The position numbers and the translations under genes were made by a program. Of a stretch of DNA of 41,592 nt, positions 33,712 through 40,928 are shown in pieces. The stretch lies in assembly GCA_046706145.1 (NCBI GenBank), contig JBJKPP010000157.1, forward strand, positions 1 to 41,592. Reading direction: 5' to 3'. Below the pieces are notes generated by a model that saw only the letters and a list, made by a program, of their open reading frames with translations, did not search any database and was not told where the DNA came from. This DNA is from JBJKPP01 sp046706145. Lineage in GTDB: Bacteria > Bacteroidota > Ignavibacteria > Ignavibacteriales > Ignavibacteriaceae. How positions within the stretch are numbered: position 1 is the stretch's first letter; the number at the start of each line of letters is the position of its first letter.

Positions 33712-34781
33712 AAGCGGCAGAACTTGAAATCTCACCACATGCCAAGTTGCAGCGCTCTAAGCAAAAACAGGATACGAAAAACTTATATAAGGCAATCTTG
33801 TTAGATTCTTTTTTTGTTTTTTATTCAATACTTGTTGTACAAAGAGCAATATATTATAAGTTTGTCCTAGATATGAGAAGTTTACCTTTCTCTTGGACTG
33901 AAACTACCATAATATTGATAATCAGTCTAGTAGTTGGAAGTTTATGGGCAATATCACGTACTTCTCTTTCATGTAAATTATTTGGCATAGCAAGAAATAC
34001 AAAAACAACCAAATGGACTGTAGAACTCTTTGCATGGTTCCTGTTCAATATTACTTTTATAGCTGGGTGGATTGTAACAAAAGTATCTATTGTTCAATTA
34101 TTTAGTGCAGAAGGACTAGACGGAGCAGGAAGAATTTTTGGTTCACTTTTTCAACCCCAATTTGGAATTTTTGATGATGCTCTATTTGCTATGATAGAAA
34201 CTATATATATTGCTTTATTAGCTACACTTATATCAATTCCTATAACTTTAATTCTAAGTTTTTTCTCAGCTAGAAATTTGATGAAGGAAAACAAGTTTAC
34301 TTTTTTCATTTATTACATCCTAAGAATAATTACCAACTTTATCAGGTCGATAGAACCTCTAGTTTGGGCAATAATATTTTCAGTTTGGGTGGGCATAGGG
34401 CCATTTGCGGGAATGATAGCACTGCTTGTACATACAATCGCATCTAATGCCAAATTATATTCTGAGGCTATTGAAGGAATTGACAGAGGGCCTGTAGAAG
34501 CCATTTCAGCTACAGGTGCAAATAAGGTTCAGGTTGTTTGGTATGCTGTTGTTCCTCAAATTGTTTTACCGTTTTTGTCATTTACCATATATAGATGGGA
34601 TATAAATGTCAGAATGGCAACTATTATTGGTCTGGTTGGAGGAGGCGGAATCGGTACAATGTTGATGCAATATCAAGGCCTGGCCCGCTGGCATGAAGTG
34701 GGTTTGATAGTTATTATGATAGCTGTTGTAGTCTGGATAATGGACTATATTAGTGCAAAAATCAGGGAAGCTATTTATTAA
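33708..34781 (+). CDS. phnE: Phosphonate-type ABC transporter permease
   Basis: This is the 357-aa inner-membrane permease of the PhnCDE system. It has a cytoplasmic N-terminus, about seven transmembrane segments, and the EAA loop EAISATGANKVQVVWYAVVPQ that contacts the ATPase. TIIGLVGGGGIGTML follows, a PhnE hallmark. The start at 33708 gives an ATGA overlap with phnC. A longer reading from 33660 would add 16 residues that merely overlap the phnC C-terminus. With one permease gene the channel is probably a homodimer. Confidence 0.92.
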   Translation: MKAAELEISPHAKLQRSKQKQDTKNLYKAILLDSFFVFYSILVVQRAIYYKFVLDMRSLPFSWTETTIILIISLVVGSLWAISRTSLSCKLFGIARNTKTTKWTVELFAWFLFNITFIAGWIVTKVSIVQLFSAEGLDGAGRIFGSLFQPQFGIFDDALFAMIETIYIALLATLISIPITLILSFFSARNLMKENKFTFFIYYILRIITNFIRSIEPLVWAIIFSVWVGIGPFAGMIALLVHTIASNAKLYSEAIEGIDRGPVEAISATGANKVQVVWYAVVPQIVLPFLSFTIYRWDINVRMATIIGLVGGGGIGTMLMQYQGLARWHEVGLIVIMIAVVVWIMDYISAKIREAIY

Positions 34782-34843
34782 TAGCAAAATTTTCTCAATA
34801 TTTAGCTGCGTTCCAATAGCTAATATTCAAGTTTCCTTAGAAA

Positions 34844-34884
34844 CTTAACATTCACTTAACCTTTCGATAATTATAGCTTAACAA
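34844..34884 (+). promoter_or_regulatory. Pho-box-like array of four 11-bp-phased repeats
   Basis: CTTAACAT (34844-34851), CTTAACCT (34855-34862), a degenerate GATAATTA (34866-34873) and CTTAACAA (34877-34884) follow one another with exactly 3-bp spacers, giving an 11-bp period. Direct repeats on one helical turn are the binding mode of PhoB-family regulators. The CTTAACCT unit resembles the PyTTAAPyPy repeat reported for the cyanobacterial PhoB homologue. It lies 8 bp upstream of a promoter element and between phosphate-uptake genes. The regulator itself is not in the window. Confidence 0.65.
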
Positions 34885-34892
34885 TGGGTATA

Positions 34893-34900
34893 TATATTTG
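34893..34900 (+). promoter_or_regulatory. Bacteroidota-type -7 promoter element TAnnTTTG
   Basis: TATATTTG fits the Bacteroidota sigma consensus TAnnTTTG exactly. There is no TTG-type -33 element at the right distance; its place is taken by the Pho-box-like array, as in activator-dependent promoters. Transcription would begin near 34907. Confidence 0.55.
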
Positions 34901-34906
34901 CAGTGT

Positions 34907-34988
34907 TGCTTTCACATTGGTTAATATTCTACGCTTACTCTCTCCCTAAACAAAGGACACCCTATGACAGGGGGTGTCCTTTTTATTT
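34907..34988 (+). ncRNA. Candidate phosphate-responsive small RNA or attenuated leader
   Basis: A transcript from the predicted promoter would run about 80 nt and stop at the terminator at 34952-34987. It contains no open frame with a ribosome binding site. The 5' part is single-stranded and pyrimidine-rich (CTTACTCTCTCCC), and the 3' part is the terminator hairpin: the layout of a small regulatory RNA. It could instead be the leader of pstB-phoU with termination control, or the terminator may simply serve phnDCE. Confidence 0.4.
34952..34987 (+). terminator. Strong rho-independent terminator
   Basis: A perfect 11-bp stem, AAAGGACACCC (34952-34962) with GGGTGTCCTTT (34972-34982), has a 9-nt loop and is followed by a T-rich tract. 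It lies 170 bases after the phnE stop and 160 before pstB. Confidence 0.88.
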
Positions 34989-35145
34989 TGCATAAAAGTT
35001 AACACTTATTTAATACGAAAAATTCAAGTTTTAAAATTATATTTTTTTATAATTACTGTTTGCAAAGAGAATTTTTTCCTTTTTTAATAAATTAAATTAT
35101 TTTGTTTATACAAATTTCCGCAGTATAATATTTTTTTGCCTTTTT

Positions 35146-35904
35146 ATGAAAGAAGTTAAAATATCAATTAGAAATCTTGATCTATATTATGGTAATAACC
35201 ATGCTCTAAAAGATATTTCTATTGATATACCTCCACAAAAAATTGTTGCTTTTATTGGCCCTTCAGGTTGTGGAAAATCTACGCTGCTAAGGACAATCAA
35301 CAGGATGAACGATATTATCCATAATGTGAAAATAAATGGTGAAGTTTTACTTGACGGGGCAAACATTTATCAAAGAGGAATGGATGTTGTTTTTCTTAGA
35401 AGAAGAGTTGGAATGGTCTTTCAAAAATCTAATTTATTTCCAAAGTCGATATTTGATAATGTTGCGTACGGTCCAAGAATAAATGGTATAAGAAGTAAAA
35501 GTAAACTCAGGGAAATTGTTGAGCGCTCCTTGAGACAATCTGCATTATGGGAAGAAGTTAAGGATAGATTGGATGCCCCGGCATTGGGGCTTTCGGGAGG
35601 CCAGCAGCAAAGGGTCTGTATAGCGCGCACGCTGGCAATTGAGCCGGAAGTTATTCTTATGGATGAACCGGCAAGCGCATTGGATCCCATTTCCACTGCA
35701 AAAATTGAAGAGCTTATTACAGAGTTAAAGAAAAAATATTCTATTGTGATTGTTACTCACAATATGCAGCAGGCAGCCAGAGTTAGTGAACATACTGCCT
35801 TCTTCTATCTTGGTCAACTAATAGAGTATGATAAAACTCCAAAGATGTTTACAACTCCATCTAAGAAACAGACTGAAGACTACATTTCAGGCAGATTTGG
35901 TTAA
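35146..35904 (+). CDS. pstB: Phosphate ABC transporter ATP-binding protein
   Basis: This is the 252-aa ATPase of the high-affinity phosphate importer. LDLYYGNNHALKDI, Walker A GPSGCGKST, LLRTINRMNDI and VFQKSNLFPKSIFDNVAYGPR are PstB-specific. The ABC signature LSGGQQQRVCIARTLA and Walker B ILMDEPASALDP follow, then VTHNMQQAARVSEHTAFFYLG. The gene has no pstS, pstC or pstA beside it; phnDCE lies upstream and phoU 33 bp downstream. It therefore either serves a PstSCA encoded elsewhere or acts in signalling with PhoU. Confidence 0.95.
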   Translation: MKEVKISIRNLDLYYGNNHALKDISIDIPPQKIVAFIGPSGCGKSTLLRTINRMNDIIHNVKINGEVLLDGANIYQRGMDVVFLRRRVGMVFQKSNLFPKSIFDNVAYGPRINGIRSKSKLREIVERSLRQSALWEEVKDRLDAPALGLSGGQQQRVCIARTLAIEPEVILMDEPASALDPISTAKIEELITELKKKYSIVIVTHNMQQAARVSEHTAFFYLGQLIEYDKTPKMFTTPSKKQTEDYISGRFG

Positions 35905-35937
35905 TTTAATATTTAAAATATTCAACAGGTTATAAAA

Positions 35938-36633
35938 ATGGAAAGAACATTTGACCAACAATTAGAAAAACTTAGAAAAAGAATATTGAAAATGTGCAGT
36001 GTCGTTGATGAACAGGTTGAAACTGCTTTTAGAGTCATTAATCAAGGTAATTCTGAACTGGCTGAAGAAGTTATTTTAAAGGATGATCTGGTTGATAAAT
36101 ATGACGTGAAAATTGACAAACTATGTCAAAAACTGATTGCGCTGAATCAACCTGTTGCTATGGACTTGCGTTTCATTATGTCTGCATTAACAATGAATAC
36201 AAACTTAGAAAGAATTGGAGATATAGCTGCTAATATCTGCGAAAATTTTCTTGTCATAAAAAGAAGACCGAGTTTTATTGAAGAAATTCATTATAGTGAA
36301 ATGACCGCATTGTCAAGAGAAATGCTTAAAAGTGCAATAGATTCTTTCATAAATAACGATCCTAAGTTGGCAGCTAAAGTCATCGAAATGGATAAAAAGC
36401 TTGATCAGTATAATATGGATAATCATCAAATATTGAAAAAGATAATGAAAGAATCTCCTGAGAACATTGATGATGCAGTCGCTTTGTTAGTAATTTCGAG
36501 ACAAATAGAAAGACTGGGAGACCATGCAACAAACATTGCAGAAGATGTCTATTTTATTGTTGAAGCTCAGTTGGTTAAACACAAGTATGAAAAGATAATC
36601 TTTGAACATGATGAAGAGGAGGACACGAATTAG
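35938..36633 (+). CDS. phoU: PhoU, phosphate signalling/transport accessory protein
   Basis: PhoU links Pst transporter activity to the PhoR-PhoB two-component system. The 231-aa protein has two three-helix PhoU repeats. The first contains DLVDKYDVKIDKLC, MDLRFIMSALTMNTNLERIGDIAANI; the second contains EMDKKLDQYN and LLVISRQIERLGDHATNIAEDV. Both carry the metal-binding E/D-x-x-x-D motifs (ERIGD, ERLGD). It follows pstB by 33 bp in the usual order. Its stop overlaps the convergent tetR stop by four bases. Confidence 0.95.
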   Translation: MERTFDQQLEKLRKRILKMCSVVDEQVETAFRVINQGNSELAEEVILKDDLVDKYDVKIDKLCQKLIALNQPVAMDLRFIMSALTMNTNLERIGDIAANICENFLVIKRRPSFIEEIHYSEMTALSREMLKSAIDSFINNDPKLAAKVIEMDKKLDQYNMDNHQILKKIMKESPENIDDAVALLVISRQIERLGDHATNIAEDVYFIVEAQLVKHKYEKIIFEHDEEEDTN

Positions 36634-37205
36634 CTTAAAATAGTTTTTAGTACTTTTTGAGAGATCTCTTTTGTACTTTCAAAAGTTTCTGTGCTGGATA
36701 TTTTTTTTAATTTTTGTCCAAAAACGAATCCCCAACTTTGAATTACTAAAAACTCCGGCAGGTATTTGTTATCATTCTTGTTCAATTTGTTTTCTTTAGC
36801 AAAGTTATCAATTAGTTCTTTTTCTTTTCCTAGTAGATTTTTAACTGTCATTATTTCATTCTCTAACCCATCTCCTCTGAGTACCTCAACCATTAAATTA
36901 TATATAAGATTGAAAGTCTCGTCAAATTTAGTTTTGTATTCAAAATATTTCATCAACCTTTCTTCATAAGACCTTTCATTATCAGCTAAAATATTTCTAA
37001 TATCTTCAATGTATTGGTCAATGCGATAATTTAATGTTGCAAAGTATAGTTCGTCTTTCGAATCAAAATAATGGTATATAGTAGCTTTCCCAATTCTAAG
37101 GTCTCTTGCCACTTCATCGAGGGTGGTTTTGGCTAACCCGTGTTTGTTAAATCTTTTTATTGCGGCTTCTATAATCTGGGTTTTGCGGTTCTTTTCCAAC
37201 ATCAA
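36630..37205 (-). CDS. TetR/AcrR family transcriptional regulator
   Basis: The 191-aa protein has an N-terminal TetR helix-turn-helix: IIEAAIKRFNKHGLAKTTLDEVA, then IGKATIYHYFDSKDELY with the recognition helix and the family KxxLY ending. The all-helical C-terminal domain, which binds an unknown ligand and dimerises, resembles no class I can name. Such proteins are mostly local repressors. The next gene upstream on the same strand (YtxH protein) and the rhomboid protease are possible co-transcribed partners. The final four bases overlap phoU. Confidence 0.9.
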   Translation of the reverse strand: MMLEKNRKTQIIEAAIKRFNKHGLAKTTLDEVARDLRIGKATIYHYFDSKDELYFATLNYRIDQYIEDIRNILADNERSYEERLMKYFEYKTKFDETFNLIYNLMVEVLRGDGLENEIMTVKNLLGKEKELIDNFAKENKLNKNDNKYLPEFLVIQSWGFVFGQKLKKISSTETFESTKEISQKVLKTILS

Positions 37206-37332
37206 AGAAATTAATTATAAAATTATTTCGTCAAGATAATGCTAGAATTTTAAATATCGAAATTTAAAAACAATTTTCCCCTATTTTCTTTCGAAAATTT
37301 TAAGGCAAGCAATTTCTAAAAAGCAGGGCAAT

Positions 37333-37584
37333 TCAATTAGTTACTATCTTTTTTGCTTCGTCTATTAAGGAATCGGCCTTCTTCTTAAGTTCGTCAGCCT
37401 TCTCTTTCCCTTTTTCAACATAATCATCGATATCATCAACCAAATCATCGGCTCTGTCAGAAATTTTTCTTCTCAGTCTCTTGCCGGACATAGGTGTATA
37501 CAACATTGCCAGAGCACTTCCAACTATTCCACCGATTAGAAGACCTTTTAAGAAAATATTTGTTTTTTCCCCATCCTTTGACAT
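37333..37584 (-). CDS. YtxH domain-containing small membrane protein
   Basis: The 83-aa protein has one Gly-rich membrane segment (FLKGLLIGGIVGSALAMLY, about residues 11-29) followed by TPMSGKRLRRKI. A charged Lys/Asp/Glu-rich amphipathic helix of about 45 residues comes next. This is the classic YtxH/gas-vesicle-like arrangement often linked to general stress, although the molecular role is unknown. It lies between the rhomboid and TetR genes on the same strand. A Shine-Dalgarno-like GAGGT sits upstream of the start on the minus strand. Confidence 0.83.
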   Translation of the reverse strand: MSKDGEKTNIFLKGLLIGGIVGSALAMLYTPMSGKRLRRKISDRADDLVDDIDDYVEKGKEKADELKKKADSLIDEAKKIVTN

Positions 37585-37663
37585 TTTATTTACCTCATAT
37601 ATTTCACTTATAGAATCAATAATAAAATATATTATTTATAACAAAACAATCAAATCAATTATC

Positions 37664-38407
37664 TCAACCCTTTCTTCCCAGCTTAAAAAATATTATTAGA
37701 ATAAAGCCTGCAATAAAACCGCTGACATGTGCGCCGTATGCAACTCCACCTTCTTGCAGGTTACCACCCAGAAATCCGAGTCCACTGACTATTTGAAATA
37801 AAAACCAGAAACCAATTGCTATAATAGCCGGAACTTCCGTCAAAAAATAAAATACGATAACTTTTACCCGTCGTGTTGGATATAAAAGAAGATACGCACC
37901 GAGTACTCCTGAAATTGCTCCGGAGGCTCCCAAAGTTGGGGTCAAAAGGTCAGCATTATCAAAAAATAAAGTAGTAAAAGCTTGACCGTAGTCAGCGATT
38001 ACCCCACATAAAAGATAGAAAATTAAATACCTAAAATGTCCGATTTTATTTTCAATATTATCTCCAAAAATCAAAAGAAAAATCATATTTCCGAGAATGT
38101 GTGCAATACCTCCATGCATAAACATGGAAGTGAATAAAGTTATGTAAACAGAAACAGGAGTCTTTTGTAATCCGGGGACAGTGAACGTTTCTCCAGTATT
38201 TGGGTCTTCATAGGTTTTGGGAGATGTTACTATATCTTTTCCTGTCAATATTTCGGCAGGTACAGATGAATATGTATAATTAAATTTCTGATTAGTTCCG
38301 AAGTTCTGAAGAAAAATGAAAACAAGGACATTAAGAATAACAAGCAGATAGTTAATGAGCGGTTTAATTTTTCTATCTCTGTTATCATCCCCGATAGGAA
38401 AAAACAT
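37664..38407 (-). CDS. Rhomboid family intramembrane serine protease
   Basis: The 247-aa protein has six or seven transmembrane helices and the full rhomboid signature. HGGIAHILGN (His98, His103, Asn107) lies in helix 2, the nucleophile GASG (Ser162) in helix 4, and GAHVSGFIAG (His227) in helix 6, giving the Ser-His dyad. Rhomboids cut transmembrane helices of partner proteins at the inner membrane; the substrate is unknown. The N-terminus MFFPIGDDNR is common in bacterial members of this subgroup. Confidence 0.94.
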   Translation of the reverse strand: MFFPIGDDNRDRKIKPLINYLLVILNVLVFIFLQNFGTNQKFNYTYSSVPAEILTGKDIVTSPKTYEDPNTGETFTVPGLQKTPVSVYITLFTSMFMHGGIAHILGNMIFLLIFGDNIENKIGHFRYLIFYLLCGVIADYGQAFTTLFFDNADLLTPTLGASGAISGVLGAYLLLYPTRRVKVIVFYFLTEVPAIIAIGFWFLFQIVSGLGFLGGNLQEGGVAYGAHVSGFIAGFILIIFFKLGRKG

Positions 38408-38593
38408 ATAGGGTTTCTAATGCAATTAAAAAAATGAAAAGATATATAGTTAAGAACTTTATTTTATGCAATATTAACCTCGGCAAAATCTTGCAAAGTT
38501 TGATTTTTTATAAAGCGTTAAAGTATTGTTATTCTAAGGAATTATTAAGAAATTAAATCTTTAGTTTATTAAAATTGCAGTAAAAATCCCTGA

Positions 38594-39406
38594 ATGGTAA
38601 AGGTTAAGAATATCGAAATTGCAAATGATAAGCCTTTTGTGCTTATTGCTGGCCCATGTGTTGTTGAGAATGAATCACTTGTTCTATCAACTGCTGAAAA
38701 AATTAAAGAGATAACTTCTAAACTAAATGTTCCTTTTATATTTAAGTCTAGTTATAGAAAAGCAAACAGAACCAGTAAAAAATCTTTTCAGGGAATAGGG
38801 GATACAAAAGCTCTAAAAATTCTGGGCAAAGTTCGTGATAGAATGCAAATTCCGGTTTTGACAGATATTCATTTGCCGGAAGAAGCTGAATTAGCTGCCC
38901 GGTATGCTGATGTGCTTCAAATACCTGCATTTTTAAGCAGACAAACAGATATTCTTATAGCTGCTGGAAAAACGGGAAAAGTAGTCAATATAAAAAAGGG
39001 ACAATTCTTAGCTCCAGAGGATATGAAGTATTCTGCAGAAAAAGTTTTTTCTACGGGAAACAAAAGAATTCTTTTAACTGAAAGAGGAAGTATGTTCGGG
39101 TATCATAATCTTGTTGTCGATTTTAAGTCTCTTATAATTATGAAAAAAATAGGTTTCCCTGTGGTTATGGATGCAACTCATTCCGTTCAGGTACCGAGCA
39201 GGGGGGGGAAAAGCGGTGGAAAACGAGCATTTATTGATCCCCTGGCAAAGGCTGCTACTGCAGTTGGAATTGCTTCTTTATTTCTGGAGGTTCACCCTGA
39301 TCCTCAAAATGCTTTAAGTGATTCGGGTAGTCAATATTCATTAAATAAGTTAGAAAAATTGCTTACTCAAATAATTCAAATAGATAAATTAGTAAAAAAC
39401 TACTAG
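38594..39406 (+). CDS. kdsA: 2-dehydro-3-deoxyphosphooctonate aldolase (Kdo-8-P synthase)
   Basis: KdsA condenses arabinose 5-phosphate with phosphoenolpyruvate to form Kdo-8-phosphate for the LPS inner core. The 270-aa TIM-barrel protein shows IAGPCVVENE, FKSSYRKANRTS, LTDIHLPEEAE, DVLQIPAFLSRQTD, VNIKKGQFLAPED, LLTERGSMFGYHNLVVD, VVMDATHSVQ and EVHPDPQNALSDS, all hallmark segments. The next gene, five bases on, makes its substrate. Confidence 0.97.
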   Translation: MVKVKNIEIANDKPFVLIAGPCVVENESLVLSTAEKIKEITSKLNVPFIFKSSYRKANRTSKKSFQGIGDTKALKILGKVRDRMQIPVLTDIHLPEEAELAARYADVLQIPAFLSRQTDILIAAGKTGKVVNIKKGQFLAPEDMKYSAEKVFSTGNKRILLTERGSMFGYHNLVVDFKSLIIMKKIGFPVVMDATHSVQVPSRGGKSGGKRAFIDPLAKAATAVGIASLFLEVHPDPQNALSDSGSQYSLNKLEKLLTQIIQIDKLVKNY

Positions 39407-39411
39407 TATTA

Positions 39412-40389
39412 ATGACAGAAGAAGAAATTATAGCTAAAGGGAAAGAAGTAATTAGAATTGAATCTGAGGCTGTTTCTGATTTAGCTGACAGCATTGATGA
39501 AGAATTTGTCAAGGCTGTTGAAACAATTGGAAATTCTAAAGGTAGGGTAGTGCTTACCGGAATGGGGAAGTCTGGACTTATAGCGCGCAAGATAGTAGCG
39601 ACATTAAATTCAACTGGAACCGCAGCAATTTATCTGCATCCTACCGATGCTTTGCATGGGGATTTAGGAATGGTAAGGTCTGAAGATGTGGTTGTCGTGA
39701 TTTCAAAAAGCGGCAATACCTCTGAGATTTTAAATCTTTTGCCAATGTTTCAAAGACTTCATGTAATAATAATCGCAATGTGCGGAAATCGTAAATCAAT
39801 TCTTGGCAGCCAATGCGATATTTATCTTAACATAGCAGTAAAAGAGGAAGCCTGCCCTCTCGATTTGGCACCTACTGCTTCAACAACCGCGACCTTGGCA
39901 ATGGGAGATGCGCTTTCAGTAGCATTACTTGAGCAGAGAAACTTTACTGCAGAAGATTTTGCAATGCTTCATCCCGGCGGTAGTTTGGGGAAGAGACTTT
40001 CTTTAAAGATTGAAGAAATAATGATTAAAGGGAACAAAATTCCGATTGTACATGAAGAAACTCCTTTGAAAGATGCAATTATTGAGATTACTTCTAAGAG
40101 ACTTGGTGCAACTTGCGTTACTAACCAGGAAGGTATTTTGGTCGGAATAATTACTGATGGGGATTTAAGACGTTTGATGGAAAAAACTATGGAAATTAAA
40201 AATTTGAAATCAAAAGATATTATGACCAGGAATCCCAAAGTAATGGTAAAAGATTATCTTGCTTCATTTGCATTACAGCAAATGGAAAACTTCAAAATTA
40301 CTTCTTTAATTATTATTGACGACCAAAAAAAACCAATCGGAATAGTTCATCTGCATGATTTAATCAATCTTGGTTTACAGCAGAGATGA
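39412..40389 (+). CDS. kdsD: Arabinose-5-phosphate isomerase (KpsF/GutQ family)
   Basis: KdsD converts ribulose 5-phosphate to arabinose 5-phosphate, the substrate of KdsA. The 325-aa protein has an N-terminal SIS sugar-isomerase domain (VVLTGMGKSGLIARKIVATLNSTG, HPTDALHGDLGMV, ISKSGNTSEIL, PLDLAPTASTTATLAMGDALS, HPGGSLGKRL). Two C-terminal CBS domains follow (about residues 205-320), with ATCVTNQEGILVGIITDGDLRR. The length matches E. coli KdsD. It overlaps lptC by ATGA. A kdsC phosphatase gene is not found between it and lptC. Confidence 0.96.
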   Translation: MTEEEIIAKGKEVIRIESEAVSDLADSIDEEFVKAVETIGNSKGRVVLTGMGKSGLIARKIVATLNSTGTAAIYLHPTDALHGDLGMVRSEDVVVVISKSGNTSEILNLLPMFQRLHVIIIAMCGNRKSILGSQCDIYLNIAVKEEACPLDLAPTASTTATLAMGDALSVALLEQRNFTAEDFAMLHPGGSLGKRLSLKIEEIMIKGNKIPIVHEETPLKDAIIEITSKRLGATCVTNQEGILVGIITDGDLRRLMEKTMEIKNLKSKDIMTRNPKVMVKDYLASFALQQMENFKITSLIIIDDQKKPIGIVHLHDLINLGLQQR

Positions 40390-40928
40390 GGCTGCTTTCT
40401 TTTTTCTTATTGCTCGCTACCATTTTATCAGCTTGTTCTGAAAAAAGAGTTAAACCAACCGTTAATTCCAACATAAATGTAGAACAACTCCCAGACGAAG
40501 AAAGCTGGAATTCTACGGTATTTTTTTCAGACTCCGGTAAAACAAAAGCTGTTCTTAAAGCCGGCAGAATTAGAGTTTACTCAAACACTCAAGAGACTTT
40601 ACTTGACAGCACTATCCATGTAGATTTTTATGACGAAGAAGGCAAAATTACATCTGTTCTTACTGCAAAACGCGGCAAAGTTAATAATGCTACAAATGAT
40701 TTATATGCCGTTGATAGTGTAGTTGCTGTTAATGACAGCGGTGTTACCTTGAGAACAAGTGAACTTATGTGGAGAAATAAAGACAGAAAAATAGTCTCTA
40801 ATAAATTCGTGACGATAACCAGCCCGAAAGAAAATATACAAGGGTACGGATTTGAGTCGGACCAATCGTTGAGAAATTACGTTATATACAACATAACTTA
40901 TATAACTAAAACCGATAGTACTAAATGA
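40386..40928 (+). CDS. lptC: LptC, LPS export system periplasmic lipoprotein
   Basis: The 180-aa protein has a short signal ending in a lipobox (ATILSAC, Cys at residue 17), so it is probably a lipoprotein, as in many Bacteroidota LptC homologues, and not the single-pass form of E. coli. The rest is a beta-jellyroll with SDSGKTKAVLKAGRI, VDFYDEEGKITSVLTAKRG and VNDSGVTLRTSELMWR, matching the LptC family. LptC accepts LPS from LptBFG and passes it to LptA. It overlaps kdsD upstream and the LptA-like gene downstream by ATGA. Confidence 0.88.
   Translation: MRLLSFFLLLATILSACSEKRVKPTVNSNINVEQLPDEESWNSTVFFSDSGKTKAVLKAGRIRVYSNTQETLLDSTIHVDFYDEEGKITSVLTAKRGKVNNATNDLYAVDSVVAVNDSGVTLRTSELMWRNKDRKIVSNKFVTITSPKENIQGYGFESDQSLRNYVIYNITYITKTDSTK

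Larger units (their letters stand above)
34782..35145. other. 364-bp intergenic region between phnE and pstB
   Basis: No gene is seen. The first half holds a four-unit Pho-box-like repeat (34844-34884), a TAnnTTTG promoter element (34893-34900) and a strong terminator (34952-34987). The second half is very AT-rich. It contains a second, weaker pair of TTAA-type units, GTTAACAC at 34998-35005 and TTTAATAC at 35009-35016, again 11 bp apart. The pstB ATG has no clear Shine-Dalgarno. Confidence 0.6.

Noticed and set aside
34998..35016. A second Pho-box before pstB.
   Set aside because: Only two weak TTAA units are present, in very AT-rich DNA where such words are frequent. Not strong enough to call.
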